Of a stretch of DNA of 64,000 bases, positions 7,891 through 20,308 are shown in pieces. The DNA is from Pannonibacter sp. SL95 (GTDB taxonomy: Bacteria; Pseudomonadota; Alphaproteobacteria; Rhizobiales; Stappiaceae). Numbering within the stretch: the stretch's first letter is position 1; every line of letters begins with the position of its first letter. The stretch lies in the NCBI RefSeq assembly GCF_026672425.1, contig NZ_JAPPRC010000003.1, positions 1,222,501 to 1,286,500 of the forward strand, read 5' to 3'. Under the pieces are notes generated by a model. It did no database searches. It was not told the origin of the DNA and worked only from the letters and a program-made list of their open reading frames with translations. The position numbers and the translations under genes were made by a program.

Positions 7891-7922
7891 AAAAGCCCCG
7901 GGTGACTGGCCCGGGGCTTTTT
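7891..7922 (+). terminator. Rho-independent terminator of ald
   Basis: AAAAGCCCCGGG, a 7-base loop and CCCGGGGCTTTTT form a perfect GC-rich stem with a T-run, 30 bp after the ald stop codon. Confidence 0.9.
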
Positions 7923-7956
7923 CCTTTGGGATTGTCCAGACATCAGGCTCTGCCGG

Positions 7957-8238
7957 TCAGGGGCAGGGGACCTTGTAGGGGTTCCGGTTGGCGTCGCGGG
8001 CGATGCATTCGCGTGGGGCGGTCGCAGCCCCGATCAGGCCACCGCCGACGGCACCGATGGCAGCGCCTGCCAGTGCTGCGCCAGCGGTCGAACCGGCTGC
8101 AGCGCCAATCGCTGCGCCCGTTGCAGCGCCAAGACCCCCGCCCACCAGAATCCGGTCGCGTTGGCTGGTGCTCGAACAGGCGGCAAGGCTGCCACAAATC
8201 AAGAGAACGGAAATGTGCGCGAGACGGCGCAATGCCAT
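7957..8238 (-). CDS. Glycine-zipper lipoprotein A
   Basis: A 93-residue predicted lipoprotein. The signal peptide MALRRLAHISVLLICGSLAAC ends in lipobox LAAC, so Cys21 would be lipidated. Residues 35-80 are an alternating Gly/Ala glycine zipper (GGGLGAATGAAIGAAAG), a helix type that packs in membranes. The tail CIARDANRNPYKVPC has two Cys that could pair. The ATG at 8238 has GGAG upstream and is preferred over the TTG at 8268. It is a paralogue of the next gene upstream (8326-8598), with the same layout including SQRDR after the lipobox. Cell-envelope location is likely; role unknown. Confidence 0.8.
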   Translation of the reverse strand: MALRRLAHISVLLICGSLAACSSTSQRDRILVGGGLGAATGAAIGAAAGSTAGAALAGAAIGAVGGGLIGAATAPRECIARDANRNPYKVPCP

Positions 8239-8325
8239 GCTGCGGTCTCCAGCGTCACGGAAAGGCAAGACGAGCCCGGCCGGGCGGCGAAAGCCAAACC
8301 CGGCGCGGGCCTTGATCTGATCCGA

Positions 8326-8598
8326 TTACGGGCAAACCACGCGGTACGGACGGCCATACCGGTCGTAGGCAACGCAGTTCTTCGGAGTGGTTGCCGAGCC
8401 GACGATCGCGCCACCGGCACCGCCGATCACGCCGCCGACCAGAGCGCCGCCGACATCGCCGGTTGCTGCTGCGCCGATGATGGCGCCGGTCGCTGCACCC
8501 AGGCCACCGCCGACCAGAGCACGGTCACGCTGGCTGTCAGACTGGCAAGCGGCCAGTGCGAGGCCTGCCACGGCCAGGACTACAAACTTCTTCATCAT
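8326..8598 (-). CDS. Glycine-zipper lipoprotein B
   Basis: A 90-residue predicted lipoprotein. The signal MMKKFVVLAVAGLALAAC ends in lipobox ALAAC. It is followed by SDSQRDRALVGGGLGAATGA, then a long Gly/Ala zipper and the tail NCVAYDRYGRPYRVVC with paired cysteines. GGGAG precedes the start. It is the tandem paralogue of 7957-8238, sharing the order lipobox, SQRDR, zipper, C-x(n)-C tail. Related small proteins in Rhizobiales are annotated only as glycine-zipper or hypothetical lipoproteins; function is not known. Confidence 0.82.
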   Translation of the reverse strand: MMKKFVVLAVAGLALAACQSDSQRDRALVGGGLGAATGAIIGAAATGDVGGALVGGVIGGAGGAIVGSATTPKNCVAYDRYGRPYRVVCP

Positions 8599-8706
8599 GG
8601 GTCTCCCATAACCTGCGGACGAGGCGTCAATGTCCCGCAGCCAATGCCCTAGCCGATACTAGGCTAACTTGGCGATAATGCGGTGATCTAAATCACTTGG
8701 TCAACG

Positions 8707-8740
8707 CGCAGGGCCCCGGATTTGTTCCCGGGTCCCTGCG
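8707..8740 (-). terminator. Hairpin downstream of pgi
   Basis: A 13-bp stem with one mismatch (CGCAGGGCCCCGG against CCGGGTCCCTGCG) lies 38 bp beyond the pgi stop. No strong T-run follows on the minus strand, so it is a probable rather than certain terminator. Confidence 0.5.
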
Positions 8741-8777
8741 TCATGTTTGGGGCAGAAGCCTGCATCGCGCAAGAGCG

Positions 8778-10403
8778 TCAGTTCTGTTTGAGCGCCTGCA
8801 GCAGGCCGCGCGTGGAGCTGTCCTTCGCCGCCGGATCCGCTTCGCCCTTGACCATCGGCAGCAAGGCAGTCGCCAGTTCCTTGCCCAGCTCGACGCCCCA
8901 CTGATCAAACGAGTTGATGCCCCAGATGACGCCTTCCACGAACACCCGGTGTTCATAGAGGGCAATCAGACGGCCGAGCGCAAAGGGCGTCAGCTGGTCG
9001 TGGACGATGGTGATCGACGGGCGATCGCCCGGGAACACCTTGTGCGGAGCCAGCTGATCGATCTCTTCCGGCGACAGGCCTGCGGCTGCCAGCTGAGCGC
9101 GGGCTTCAGCTTCGGTTCGGCCCAGCATCAAGGCTTCCGACTGAGCCAGGCAGTTGGCCACCAGCATTTCGTGGTGGTGGGCAAGGTCCGACTCATGCCC
9201 CTGCGCAGCGACGATGAACTCGCACGGGATCACCGTCGTGCCCTGGTGCAGCAGCTGGTAGAACGCGTGCTGGCCATTGGTGCCGGGCTCGCCCCAGACG
9301 AGCGGGCCGGTCTCGACGCTGACCGGAGCGCCATCGAGGGTCACGCCCTTGCCGTTCGATTCCATGTCGAGCTGCTGCAGATAGGCGGGCAGGCGCGACA
9401 GGCGCTGGTCATAGGGCAGGACGGCGCGGGCAGCATAGCCAAGCGCGTTGCGGTTCCAGACGCCAACCAGCCCCATCAGCATCGGCAGGTTGTCCTCGAC
9501 CGATGCGGTCTGGAAATGCAGGTCCATGGCATGGGCGCCCTCGAGGAATTCCGCGAAGGCGTCCGGGCCAATGGCGATCATCAGCGGCAGGCCGATGGCC
9601 GACCAGACAGAATAGCGGCCGCCAACCCAATCCCAGAAGCCGAAGACGCGCGAGGGTTCGATGCCAAAGGCCGCGACCTTGTCGATAGCGGTGGAGACGG
9701 CAGCAAAATGGTCGCCCACGGCCCGCTCGCCGAGCGCATTGGCCACCCAGAGACGGGCGGAGCGGGCGTTGGTCATGGTCTCGATCGTGGTGAAGGTCTT
9801 CGACGCGACGATGAAAAGGGTTGTTTCCGAGTCGAGCGCCTTCAGCGTGTCGGCAAGATGCGCGCCGTCCACGTTGGAGACGTAATGCAGGCGCGGGCCA
9901 TCATGGTAGGGCGCAAGCGCCAGGGTGGTCATGACCGGACCGAGATCCGAACCGCCGATGCCGATGTTGACGACATCGGTGAATGCCTTGCCCGTCGCGC
10001 CGGTGATCTCGCCGGCCCTGAGGCCTTCGGCAAAGTCCCCAAGCGTCGCCAGCACTTCGCGCACGTCCGGCATGACATCCTCGCCGTCGACGATGACCGG
10101 ATTGTCGGACAGGTTGCGCAGGGCGGTATGCAGGACGGCGCGCTTTTCGGTCGCGTTGATCTTCTCGCCGGCGAACATGGCATCGCGGCGGGCTTCGACG
10201 CCGGCTTCACGCGCGAACCGGCAGAGCAGTGCCAGCAGCTCCGGCGTCAGGCGTGACTTCGAGAAGTCGATCAGGAGATCCGCGTCAGACCGGCTGAGTT
10301 CTGCGAAACGATCCGGGTTGGCGGCGAAGAGCTGCCGCAGGCTGGTGCCCTTGAGGGCTTCGGCGTGAGACTTCAGCGACTGCCAATGATCAGCGGTGAA
10401 CAT
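8778..10403 (-). CDS. pgi: Glucose-6-phosphate isomerase
   Basis: A 541-residue enzyme interconverting glucose 6-phosphate and fructose 6-phosphate. The signatures are present: [49 protein letters not shown] and, near the end, [18 protein letters not shown]. Length is typical. The ATG at 10403 has AGGAG six bases upstream. A 12-bp perfect palindrome lies immediately upstream of that site. With the Frc importer it can channel fructose phosphate back towards Zwf and the Entner-Doudoroff route. Confidence 0.98.
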   Translation of the reverse strand: MFTADHWQSLKSHAEALKGTSLRQLFAANPDRFAELSRSDADLLIDFSKSRLTPELLALLCRFAREAGVEARRDAMFAGEKINATEKRAVLHTALRNLSDNPVIVDGEDVMPDVREVLATLGDFAEGLRAGEITGATGKAFTDVVNIGIGGSDLGPVMTTLALAPYHDGPRLHYVSNVDGAHLADTLKALDSETTLFIVASKTFTTIETMTNARSARLWVANALGERAVGDHFAAVSTAIDKVAAFGIEPSRVFGFWDWVGGRYSVWSAIGLPLMIAIGPDAFAEFLEGAHAMDLHFQTASVEDNLPMLMGLVGVWNRNALGYAARAVLPYDQRLSRLPAYLQQLDMESNGKGVTLDGAPVSVETGPLVWGEPGTNGQHAFYQLLHQGTTVIPCEFIVAAQGHESDLAHHHEMLVANCLAQSEALMLGRTEAEARAQLAAAGLSPEEIDQLAPHKVFPGDRPSITIVHDQLTPFALGRLIALYEHRVFVEGVIWGINSFDQWGVELGKELATALLPMVKGEADPAAKDSSTRGLLQALKQN

Positions 10404-10412
10404 GCGAGCTCC

Positions 10413-10434
10413 TAAATCGATTTAAATCGAAATC
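10413..10434 (-). promoter_or_regulatory. LacI-like operator, glucose-regulon copy 2 (pgi)
   Basis: TAAATCGATTTA at 10413-10424 is a perfect 12-bp palindrome overlapped by a second half-site (TTTAAATCGAAATC). It abuts the pgi ribosome binding site, a position that would block transcription or translation start when occupied. It matches the sites before edd, zwf and the SMP-30 gene. Confidence 0.7.
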
Positions 10435-10521
10435 CACCCTGAGGGCGGCGCGGGCTTGGGATAGCACAGACCGCTGCCGATTGCAGGCGGAAATGACCGG
10501 TTCCAGTTGGGGCTGCGTCCG

Positions 10522-11115
10522 TCAGGAGCTCTTCTTGACGAATTCGGTGAGGATGACGATCCGCTGGTCGTTGACCCGGCCTTCAATCTGTTCCGGATTG
10601 TCGGGAACAAGGGCAATGTTGCGCACGGCAGTGCCGCGCTTGGCGGTGAAGTTGGCGCCCTTGACCTTGAGATCCTTGATCAGGGTCACGGTGTCGCCGG
10701 CGTTCAGAACCGCGCCGAACGTATCCTTGTGCTGGCTGCCTTCGTCCGCGCCGGCCTCTGCTTCGGCCTTGGCATGGACCCAGGCCATCGTCTCTTCGTC
10801 GAGGTAGAGCTGCTCTAGGAGATCGCGAGCCCAGTCCTCGCTGCTCAGGCCTTCGAGCGTACGCCAGGCGACGACCTGGACAGCAGGCACCTGGCTCCAG
10901 GCGCTTTCTGTCAGGCAGCGCCACCGGTGATCGGGTTCTGCAACACCGTTCAGGCCGTCCCGGCACGCGCGGCAAGCGAGGATCGATTCGTCGGCAGTGT
11001 CGCCCGGTCGCGGAGCCACAGCAAAGGCAGCCAGTTCTGTGGTTGCACCGCAAAGCTCACAGCATCCGCCGGCCCGTGTGATCAGAAGGTCGCGCTCGGC
11101 GGCAGAAAGGGGCAT
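10522..11115 (-). CDS. PhnA-family zinc-ribbon protein (YjdM-like)
   Basis: A 197-residue protein. The N-terminus has a zinc-ribbon-like CELCGATTEL and a later CRACRDGL pair. The C-terminal 70 residues are the PhnA domain (DTVTLIKDLKVKGANFTAKR, then VPDNPEQIEGRVNDQRIVI). Despite the name, PhnA/YjdM proteins are not shown to act in phosphonate breakdown generally, and the precise role is unknown. The ATG at 11115 has GGAG upstream; the alternative TTG at 11121 is less likely. No phosphonate genes are nearby. Confidence 0.85.
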   Translation of the reverse strand: MPLSAAERDLLITRAGGCCELCGATTELAAFAVAPRPGDTADESILACRACRDGLNGVAEPDHRWRCLTESAWSQVPAVQVVAWRTLEGLSSEDWARDLLEQLYLDEETMAWVHAKAEAEAGADEGSQHKDTFGAVLNAGDTVTLIKDLKVKGANFTAKRGTAVRNIALVPDNPEQIEGRVNDQRIVILTEFVKKSS

Positions 11116-11296
11116 TTGCAACTCCGGATCCTGAAGAATTTTGCGTCCCTTACGCCATTTGATCCGTTTGCGATAGGCCGTAGCTCTGCCTAGGCTGTTT
11201 TAGGCCGGGAAGGGCTTGTCAGGTTTGTAGGGCAGGCACCACTGTTGGCAAGAACAGAGGAGGTCCGCATTACGGCGGATACGCAAGGAGGGGCAC

Positions 11297-11695
11297 ATGC
11301 CACAGGAGATCACGACAGGCTATCAGGCGCTTCTGGATGCAGCCAATGCTCGGGTCAGGGCGGTGCCGCCGCAGGAGGCGAAATCGCTTCTGGGCCGGGA
11401 GGATCACATCTTCATTGATCTGCGCGATCCGCGCGAACTGGAGCGTGAAGGCATGATGCCCGGGGCCTTCCATTGCCCGCGCGGCATGCTTGAGTTCTGG
11501 ATCGATCCGGCAAGCCCCTATCACAATGACGTCTTTGCCAGGGATGCGACCTTTGTCTTCTTCTGCGCGGGTGGCTGGCGTTCAGCGCTTGCGGCTGCAA
11601 CAGCCCTCGATATGGGGCTGAAGCCGGTGGTGCACCTGGAAGGTGGCTTTTCCGCCTGGACGAAGGCCGGCGGCAAGGTGGAGCGGCGCGCCTGA
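11297..11695 (+). CDS. Rhodanese-like domain protein
   Basis: A 132-residue single rhodanese domain. IFIDLRDPRELEREG is the first conserved block, FFCAGGWRSALAAA holds the catalytic-loop Cys, and HLEGGFSAWTKAGG is the C-terminal signature. Such proteins move sulfane sulfur in the cytosol; the acceptor is unknown. AAGGAGGGG lies just before the ATG. It is convergent with the antiporter gene. Confidence 0.9.
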   Translation: MPQEITTGYQALLDAANARVRAVPPQEAKSLLGREDHIFIDLRDPRELEREGMMPGAFHCPRGMLEFWIDPASPYHNDVFARDATFVFFCAGGWRSALAAATALDMGLKPVVHLEGGFSAWTKAGGKVERRA

Positions 11696-11716
11696 CGCGC
11701 GCCGGTCCTGAAGACG

Positions 11717-12655
11717 TCAGACTGCGGGTGTCTGTGTAAAGAGCCAGGCACAATAGCCGACATAGAGCAGCATGAAACTTGCGCCGATAGCCCGAGACAG
11801 GCTCTTGGCGGCGAGCAGCAGGGCGACCAGCATCAGCGTCACACCCAGCATCAGCGGAATGTCGAAGGCCGCCATCGTCGGTGCGATGGTGACGGGGTGC
11901 AGCACCGCCGTGATGCCCAGAATGCCCAGGATGTTGAAGATGTTCGAGCCGATGACATTGCCGATGGCAATTTCCGAATGCTTGCGGAACGCCGCCACCG
12001 CTGAGGTCGCCAGTTCCGGCAGGCTGGTGCCGACCGCGACGATCGTCAGGCCAATGACCGCTTCCGGAATGCCAAAGCTGCGGGCAATCGACGTTGCACC
12101 AGTGACAAGCAGGTCCGCGCCATAGACGAGGGCTGCCAGACCGACGACGATGAACGCCAGCTGCTGCCAGAGCGGCATGTTTGTCGGCTGACTGCCTTCG
12201 TCAGCATCCTGCTTGCCGGACAGGGCAGCGTAAGCGATGTAGCCAACAAGAGCAGCGAACATCAGGCCGCCCGTTAGGCGATCCAGTGCGCCCATGTAGC
12301 CGAGGCCGAGTGTCAGGACAGCAACTGCCAGCATGACGAAGAGGTCGCGCCGGATGCCGGGGATGGACGTCGGGATCGGATAGATAACCGCCGCAATGCC
12401 GAGGATGAGCAGGATGTTGGCCGTGTTGGACCCAACCACATTGCCGACAGCAATGTCAGGCGATCCGGCAAAAGCTGCCTTCAGCGAAACAACCAGCTCC
12501 GGCATCGAGGTGCCAAATCCGACGACCGTCAGGCCGATAAGCAGGGGAGACATGCCGAGACGGGCAGCCAGTGCGACAGCGCCGCGGACGAGCCCTTCGC
12601 CACCGGCGAAGAGCAGGACGAGGCCGACCAGGAGGAAAACGATATCAAGCGCCAT
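11717..12655 (-). CDS. Calcium/sodium antiporter (YrbG/CaCA family)
   Basis: A 312-residue inner-membrane exchanger with about ten hydrophobic segments in two inverted halves. Each half has an alpha repeat: GFGTSMPELVVSLKAAFAG with GNVVGSNTANILLILG, and AVGTSLPELATSAVAAFRK with GNVIGSNIFNILGILG. The acidic residues of the (S/T)xPE motifs are the ion ligands. The ATG at 12655 begins right at the first membrane segment and has AAGGGA upstream; an extended start would add a basic leader without a site. It probably expels Ca2+ in exchange for Na+. Confidence 0.92.
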   Translation of the reverse strand: MALDIVFLLVGLVLLFAGGEGLVRGAVALAARLGMSPLLIGLTVVGFGTSMPELVVSLKAAFAGSPDIAVGNVVGSNTANILLILGIAAVIYPIPTSIPGIRRDLFVMLAVAVLTLGLGYMGALDRLTGGLMFAALVGYIAYAALSGKQDADEGSQPTNMPLWQQLAFIVVGLAALVYGADLLVTGATSIARSFGIPEAVIGLTIVAVGTSLPELATSAVAAFRKHSEIAIGNVIGSNIFNILGILGITAVLHPVTIAPTMAAFDIPLMLGVTLMLVALLLAAKSLSRAIGASFMLLYVGYCAWLFTQTPAV

Positions 12656-12908
12656 TGCGTGGCATGTCCCTTGTTCAAACATGTGCCGGATCGGCCGGCG
12701 GTGACGGATCGTCGCTGCCGTATTCACACGACAGACCTGAATCCGAGCGAATTGTGGCTGGGTGCGAGGGGTGCCGCTGAAAATACGTGAAACCCCTTAC
12801 GACCGCCCGCCGTTGCCGCGCGGACATAAGGAAGACGGGCAGCCTTTTCAAGGCCGCCCGCGCGGATTGTGGCAACTTTTTGGCGAAGGGGGAGTCGACG
12901 TTCCCCGA

Positions 12909-13547
12909 TTACCGCGGCAAGCCTGCTGCTTCACGCGCCCGAGCTTCGATGCCGGACCAGTCTCCAGCCTCGATCGCCTTTGCGTCGGCAATCCAGGATC
13001 CGCCGACGCACAGGACATTCGGCAGGGCAAGATAGGTCGGAGCCTTGTCGAGGCTGATGCCGCCGGTCGGGCAGAATTTCACCTGCGACAGCGGCGAAGA
13101 CAGCGACTTGAGATAGGCAGCGCCGCCGGCCTGTTCGGCCGGGAAGAACTTCAGCCGCAGGTAACCGCGTTCGATCAGGGCCATGACTTCCGATGCGGTC
13201 GCAGCGCCAGGCAGCAGCGGGACATCATGGTTCGCGGCAGCATCCAGCAGTTTCGGGGTCGCGCCCGGAGACACGATGAACTTTGAACCGGCCTTTACCG
13301 CGGCCTCATACTGTGCGGCATCCAGAACGGTGCCGGCACCGGGGATCGCCCCTTCAACATGATCGGCAACGGCCTTGATGGCCTCGAGCGCACGCGGGGT
13401 CCGCAGAGTGATCTCGATTGCCGGCAGACCGCCCCGGACCAGAGCTTCTGCCATCGGCACGGCGCTCTTCGGATCATCGACGATCAGTACCGGGATGACG
13501 GGGGCTGCACGCATGACAGCTTCGATACGGGCGGTATCCTGGGCCAT
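12909..13547 (-). CDS. eda: KDPG/KHG aldolase
   Basis: A 212-residue class I aldolase that cleaves 2-keto-3-deoxy-6-phosphogluconate to pyruvate and glyceraldehyde 3-phosphate, the last Entner-Doudoroff step. The general-base Glu lies in AIEITLRTPRALEAI, the phosphate region is IVSPGATPKLLDAA, and the Schiff-base Lys is in RLKFFPAEQAGG. It starts 43 bp after the edd stop on the same strand, so edd-eda is one operon. It has no operator of its own. Confidence 0.96.
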   Translation of the reverse strand: MAQDTARIEAVMRAAPVIPVLIVDDPKSAVPMAEALVRGGLPAIEITLRTPRALEAIKAVADHVEGAIPGAGTVLDAAQYEAAVKAGSKFIVSPGATPKLLDAAANHDVPLLPGAATASEVMALIERGYLRLKFFPAEQAGGAAYLKSLSSPLSQVKFCPTGGISLDKAPTYLALPNVLCVGGSWIADAKAIEAGDWSGIEARAREAAGLPR

Positions 13548-13590
13548 TCCTGAATTTCCTTATGCAATGATGGTCGGGGTGCCGGTACGA

Positions 13591-15411
<1,821 letters not shown>

Positions 15412-15495
15412 GGACCTCTCCCTCAGGCTGCCCCCGATGCCGTCCCCAGCCCAGTGCCGATATCGGGGTCACGCGAATGCGCGATGCAAGCAGTT

Positions 15496-15515
15496 GATTT
15501 CAATCGATTTAAAGC
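15496..15515 (-). promoter_or_regulatory. LacI-like operator, glucose-regulon copy 3 (edd)
   Basis: On the minus strand the site reads GCTTTAAATCGATTGAAATC, nearly the same as the sites before zwf and pgi. It lies in the edd promoter region. Confidence 0.7.
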
Positions 15516-15522
15516 TAGTGCC

Positions 15523-15547
15523 GGAAAAGGCCCCCGAAGGGCCTTGC
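15523..15547 (-). terminator. Rho-independent terminator of zwf
   Basis: On the minus strand AAGGCCC-TTCG-GGGGCCTT forms a tight tetraloop hairpin followed by TTCC. A second stem-loop (arms CGGTGACGGCG and CGCCGTCACCG, 15561-15588) lies between it and the zwf stop. Confidence 0.75.
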
Positions 15548-15597
15548 CGTGCCGCCGGTCCGGTGACGGCGGCGTCTCGCCGTCACCGTTTTCGGTA

Positions 15598-17070
<1,473 letters not shown>

Positions 17071-17113
17071 TAGCCAGATCTCCCGAGACAGGCGCCAAAT
17101 CAGGGCAGCCAGA

Positions 17114-17133
17114 AATTTTCAATCGTTTTAATA
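17114..17133 (-). promoter_or_regulatory. LacI-like operator, glucose-regulon copy 4 (zwf)
   Basis: On the minus strand the site reads TATTAAAACGATTGAAAATT. It lies 44 bp upstream of the zwf start and shares the ACGATTGAAAA half with the SMP-30 and edd sites. Confidence 0.65.
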
Positions 17134-17185
17134 AGGGAAGCGGTTCTTTTGTGCAATGCCGAAGGACGCAGACTTCCGTTACGGC

Positions 17186-17212
17186 GAAAGCCCGCCGGAG
17201 GAGCTGGCGGGC
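17186..17212 (-). terminator. Terminator of the frc operon
   Basis: On the minus strand GCCCGCC and GGCGGGC form a 7-bp stem followed by TTTCG, 24 bp after the frcA stop. Confidence 0.6.
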
Positions 17213-17235
17213 CAGCGCGTGGAGCACGGCGCAGA

Positions 17236-18030
17236 TCAGGCTGCCAGATCCTGCGGCGGTTCCTTTGCCCCGGTCATGATGGCCACGGCATCGGACATGC
17301 TGTAGTCCTGCGGGCGGATGACGCAGGCGCGCCTGCCGAGGCGGTGGATGTGGATCCGGTCCGCCACCTCGAACACATGCGGCATGTTGTGGCTGATCAG
17401 GACAATCGGCAGACCACGGGCGCGCACGTCCTTGATGAGGTCGAGCACACGCCGGCTTTCCTTCACGCCCAAGGCGGCGGTTGGCTCATCCATGATCACC
17501 ACCTTTGACCCGAAAGCGGCGGCGCGGGCGACCGCGATGCCCTGGCGCTGCCCGCCGGAGAGGGTCTCCACCGCCTGATTGATGTTCTGGATCGTCAGGA
17601 GACCCAGTTCGCTCAGCTTTTCGCGGGCGATCCGCTCCATTGCCTTGCGGTCGAGGGTGCGCAGATACTTTCCGAGAAAGCCGGGCTTGCGGATCTCCCG
17701 CCCCATGAACAGGTTGTCGGCGATGGACAGGGCAGGGGAGAGGGCCAGGTTCTGGTACACTGTCTCGATCCCTGCCTCACGGGCCTGCATCGGTGAGGTG
17801 AAGTTGATTGTCTGGCCCTCGAGCCGGATCTCGCCCTCGTCCGGCGTTACGGCACCGGAAATGGCCTTGATCAGTGTCGACTTGCCAGCGCCGTTGTCAC
17901 CGATCACGGCCAGGATCTCGCCGGGATAGAGGTCAAAGTCGGCGTGATCGAGCGCGACGACGCGGCCATAGCGCTTGACGAGGCCGCGGGCTGTGAGAAC
18001 CGGCGCGGGGTGAGCGTGGGTCTGGCTCAT
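17236..18030 (-). CDS. frcA: Sugar ABC transporter ATP-binding protein (FrcA-like)
   Basis: A 264-residue ATPase of a carbohydrate importer. Walker A is GDNGAGKSTLIKAISG, the signature VETLSGGQRQGIAVARAAAF, Walker B VVIMDEPTAALG, and the switch His lies in VLISHNMPHVF. It is a single-cassette protein like FrcA, not the double-cassette RbsA/MglA type. The ATG at 18030 overlaps the permease stop (ATGA) and has AAAGG upstream. The order binding protein, permease, ATPase matches the fructose/mannose/ribose FrcBCA system of Sinorhizobium. The name is by family resemblance. Confidence 0.88.
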   Translation of the reverse strand: MSQTHAHPAPVLTARGLVKRYGRVVALDHADFDLYPGEILAVIGDNGAGKSTLIKAISGAVTPDEGEIRLEGQTINFTSPMQAREAGIETVYQNLALSPALSIADNLFMGREIRKPGFLGKYLRTLDRKAMERIAREKLSELGLLTIQNINQAVETLSGGQRQGIAVARAAAFGSKVVIMDEPTAALGVKESRRVLDLIKDVRARGLPIVLISHNMPHVFEVADRIHIHRLGRRACVIRPQDYSMSDAVAIMTGAKEPPQDLAA

Positions 18031-19100
18031 GACGCAACCTTTCTGATCCACTGGTCAATGGCGACGGCGGCGATGATCAGCGCGCCGATGAGGAGATAGG
18101 TCCACTGCGGGTCGGTGCCGATGAGGCGCAGGCCCAGCGAGAACACGCCAACGATCAAGGCCCCGAAGATCATGCCGAGGATCGACCCGCGGCCGCCAAA
18201 GAGCGAGATGCCGCCGATCACCACGGCCGTGATGGATTCGATGTTGGCGAACTGGCCGGCCGTCGGCGACACCGAGCCGATGCGGCCGATCAGGGTCCAG
18301 CCGGCAAAGGCGCAGATCAGGCCAGCCAGTGTGTAGACCGAGATCCGGACCCTGGAGACCCGGACGCCTGCCAGTTCGGCGGCATCGGGGTCATCGCCAA
18401 TGGCATAGACATGGCGGCCCCAGGCGGTGTGGTTGAGCAGGTAGTTGAACAGCAGCACCAGCAGGATCATCAGGATGACGCCGTAGGTGAACACCGCGCC
18501 GCCGATATTGATCTTCTCGCCGAAGAACTGGAGGATCGGCGCTTCAGCCGAGATGTCCTGGCTGCGGATCGTTTCGTTCGCTGAATAGAGGAAATTCGAG
18601 GCCAGCACGATCTGCCACATGCCGAGCGTGACGATGAAGGGTGGCAACCGCATGACGGCAACCAGAACGCCGTTGATGAAGCCGCACAGCGCCCCGACTG
18701 CCAGGCCGCAGAGCACAGCAATTTCCGCCGGCAAGCCGTATCGGAAGGTGAACTGCCCCATCACCACCGACGACAGCACCATGATCGCGCCGACTGAAAG
18801 GTCGATGCCGGCGGTGAGGACCACCAGCGACTGCGCGACGCCGACGATGCCGACGACGGCAACCTGCTGCAGGATCAGGGTGAGTGAAAACGGGGTGAAG
18901 AACTTCTCGCCGAGGATGATGCCGAAGATCAGCACCGATGCGCTCAATACGATCAGCGGAACGCCGGCCGGGTTGGCATGAAGGGCGTGTTGCAGCCGCG
19001 CCAAGGGCGATCGGTCCTGGGTTTCGAAACTGGCGACGCGCGTGGCGCTGCCCTCCAGTCCCTTTTCGAAATCTTGTCGCGCCGGACTTTGTTCGCTCAT
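18027..19100 (-). CDS. frcC: Sugar ABC transporter permease (FrcC-like)
   Basis: A 357-residue inner-membrane permease of the RbsC/FrcC (BPD_transp_2) family. About ten hydrophobic segments follow a 45-residue cytosolic N-terminus. AVVGIVGVAQSLVVLTAGID with LSVGAIMVLS is characteristic, as is SLFGGRGSILGMIFGALIVG near the end. A GAGGGGGAGAG run precedes the ATG. It overlaps frcA by 4 bp. A stem-loop separates it from frcB. Confidence 0.9.
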   Translation of the reverse strand: MSEQSPARQDFEKGLEGSATRVASFETQDRSPLARLQHALHANPAGVPLIVLSASVLIFGIILGEKFFTPFSLTLILQQVAVVGIVGVAQSLVVLTAGIDLSVGAIMVLSSVVMGQFTFRYGLPAEIAVLCGLAVGALCGFINGVLVAVMRLPPFIVTLGMWQIVLASNFLYSANETIRSQDISAEAPILQFFGEKINIGGAVFTYGVILMILLVLLFNYLLNHTAWGRHVYAIGDDPDAAELAGVRVSRVRISVYTLAGLICAFAGWTLIGRIGSVSPTAGQFANIESITAVVIGGISLFGGRGSILGMIFGALIVGVFSLGLRLIGTDPQWTYLLIGALIIAAVAIDQWIRKVAS

Positions 19101-19128
19101 GCTCTCCCCCTCAGCGTGGCTGGCCAGT

Positions 19129-19155
19129 GATCCCCGGCCCGTGAGGCCGGGGATC
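19129..19155 (-). other. Intercistronic stem-loop between frcB and frcC
   Basis: A perfect 10-bp stem (GATCCCCGGC and GCCGGGGATC) lies between the binding-protein gene and the permease gene, without a T-run. Hairpins here commonly protect the upstream mRNA so that the periplasmic protein is made in excess; that role is inferred. Confidence 0.65.
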
Positions 19156-19186
19156 TGGTGTCAGGTCAGGTCAGACGGCGCCAGGG

Positions 19187-20203
19187 TCAGCCCCAGCACT
19201 TGTTGAGACCTTCCTTGGTGTCGATCGACTGAACGCCGGCAGCCGGCTTGTCGGTGACCAGCGAAACGCCGGTGTCGAAGAAGGCCTTGCCTTCGGTCGG
19301 CTTCGGCTTCGCGCCGGTGTCGGCAAAGGTCTTGATGGCTTCGATGCCAAGGGCCGCCATCAGCAGCGGATACTGCTGCGACGTGGCACCGATGACGCCT
19401 TCGGCAACGTTCTTCACGCCCGGGCAGCCGCCGTCGACGGACACGATCAGTACGTCCTTTTCACGGCCCACGGCCTTGAGCGCCTCATAGGCACCGGCAG
19501 CGGACGGCTCGTTGATGGTGTAGACGACGTTGATCATCGGATCCTTGGTCAGGAGGTTTTCCATCGCCTTGCGTCCGCCTTCCTCGTTGCCCGAGGTGAC
19601 TTCGTTGCCGACGATGCGCGGATCCTTTTCGTCGCCCCACTTGTTCGGGTCGGCGACGTCAATGCCGAAACCGGTCAGGAAGCCCTGATCGCGCAGTACG
19701 TCGACCGACGGCTGGCTGATGGACAGGTCCAGCATGGCGATCTTGGCGTCCTTGGTCTTGTCGCCCAGCGTTGCCTTGGCCCAGGACCCGATCAGCGTGC
19801 CGGCCTTGAAGTTGTCGGTGGCGAAGGTCATGTCGGCGGAGTCGATCGGCTCCAGCGGGGTGTCGAGTGCGATCACCAGAATGCCGGCGTCGCGCGCCTG
19901 CTTGACGCTGTCGACAATGGCCTTGGTGTCCGATGCCGTGATGAGAATGCCTTTCGCGCCGTCGGCGATGCAGGTCTCGATGGCAGCGACCTGGCTTTCA
20001 TGGTCGCCATCGATCTTGCCGGCATAGGCCTTGAGCGTGACGCCAAGCTCGGCGGCCTTGGCGGTCGCGCCTTCCTTCATCTTGACGAAGAAGGGATTGG
20101 TATCGGTCTTGGTGATCAGGCAGGCGCTGGTTCCGGCTGCCTGCGCGGGCATTGCGCCCATGGCGGCGAGAATGGAACCGGCGAGAAGCATCTTGCGGAT
20201 CAT
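19187..20203 (-). CDS. frcB: Sugar ABC transporter substrate-binding protein (FrcB-like)
   Basis: A 338-residue periplasmic protein of the ribose-type (Peripla_BP_4) family. The signal peptide [18 protein letters not shown] ends at about AQA. The mature protein begins with a strand reading [20 protein letters not shown], and later [24 protein letters not shown] and [13 protein letters not shown] line the sugar cleft. The ATG at 20203 has GGAGG seven bases upstream; a start further upstream would bury the signal peptide. Fructose is the best guess from similarity to FrcB; mannose or ribose are possible. Confidence 0.9.
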   Translation of the reverse strand: MIRKMLLAGSILAAMGAMPAQAAGTSACLITKTDTNPFFVKMKEGATAKAAELGVTLKAYAGKIDGDHESQVAAIETCIADGAKGILITASDTKAIVDSVKQARDAGILVIALDTPLEPIDSADMTFATDNFKAGTLIGSWAKATLGDKTKDAKIAMLDLSISQPSVDVLRDQGFLTGFGIDVADPNKWGDEKDPRIVGNEVTSGNEEGGRKAMENLLTKDPMINVVYTINEPSAAGAYEALKAVGREKDVLIVSVDGGCPGVKNVAEGVIGATSQQYPLLMAALGIEAIKTFADTGAKPKPTEGKAFFDTGVSLVTDKPAAGVQSIDTKEGLNKCWG

Positions 20204-20308
20204 TGGTTTTCCTCCCTGGCCGTTGGCAACAGTCCTCCCGTCCGCAGGCCGACCAGTTGCCTGCAGGGCGATTTCGGGCGTGCAGCGCACGCATGTCCAG
20301 TTTCCCCG

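Noticed and set aside
8697-10256. A 519-codon plus-strand frame opposite pgi
   Set aside because: pgi on the minus strand has all family signatures; the antisense frame has none.
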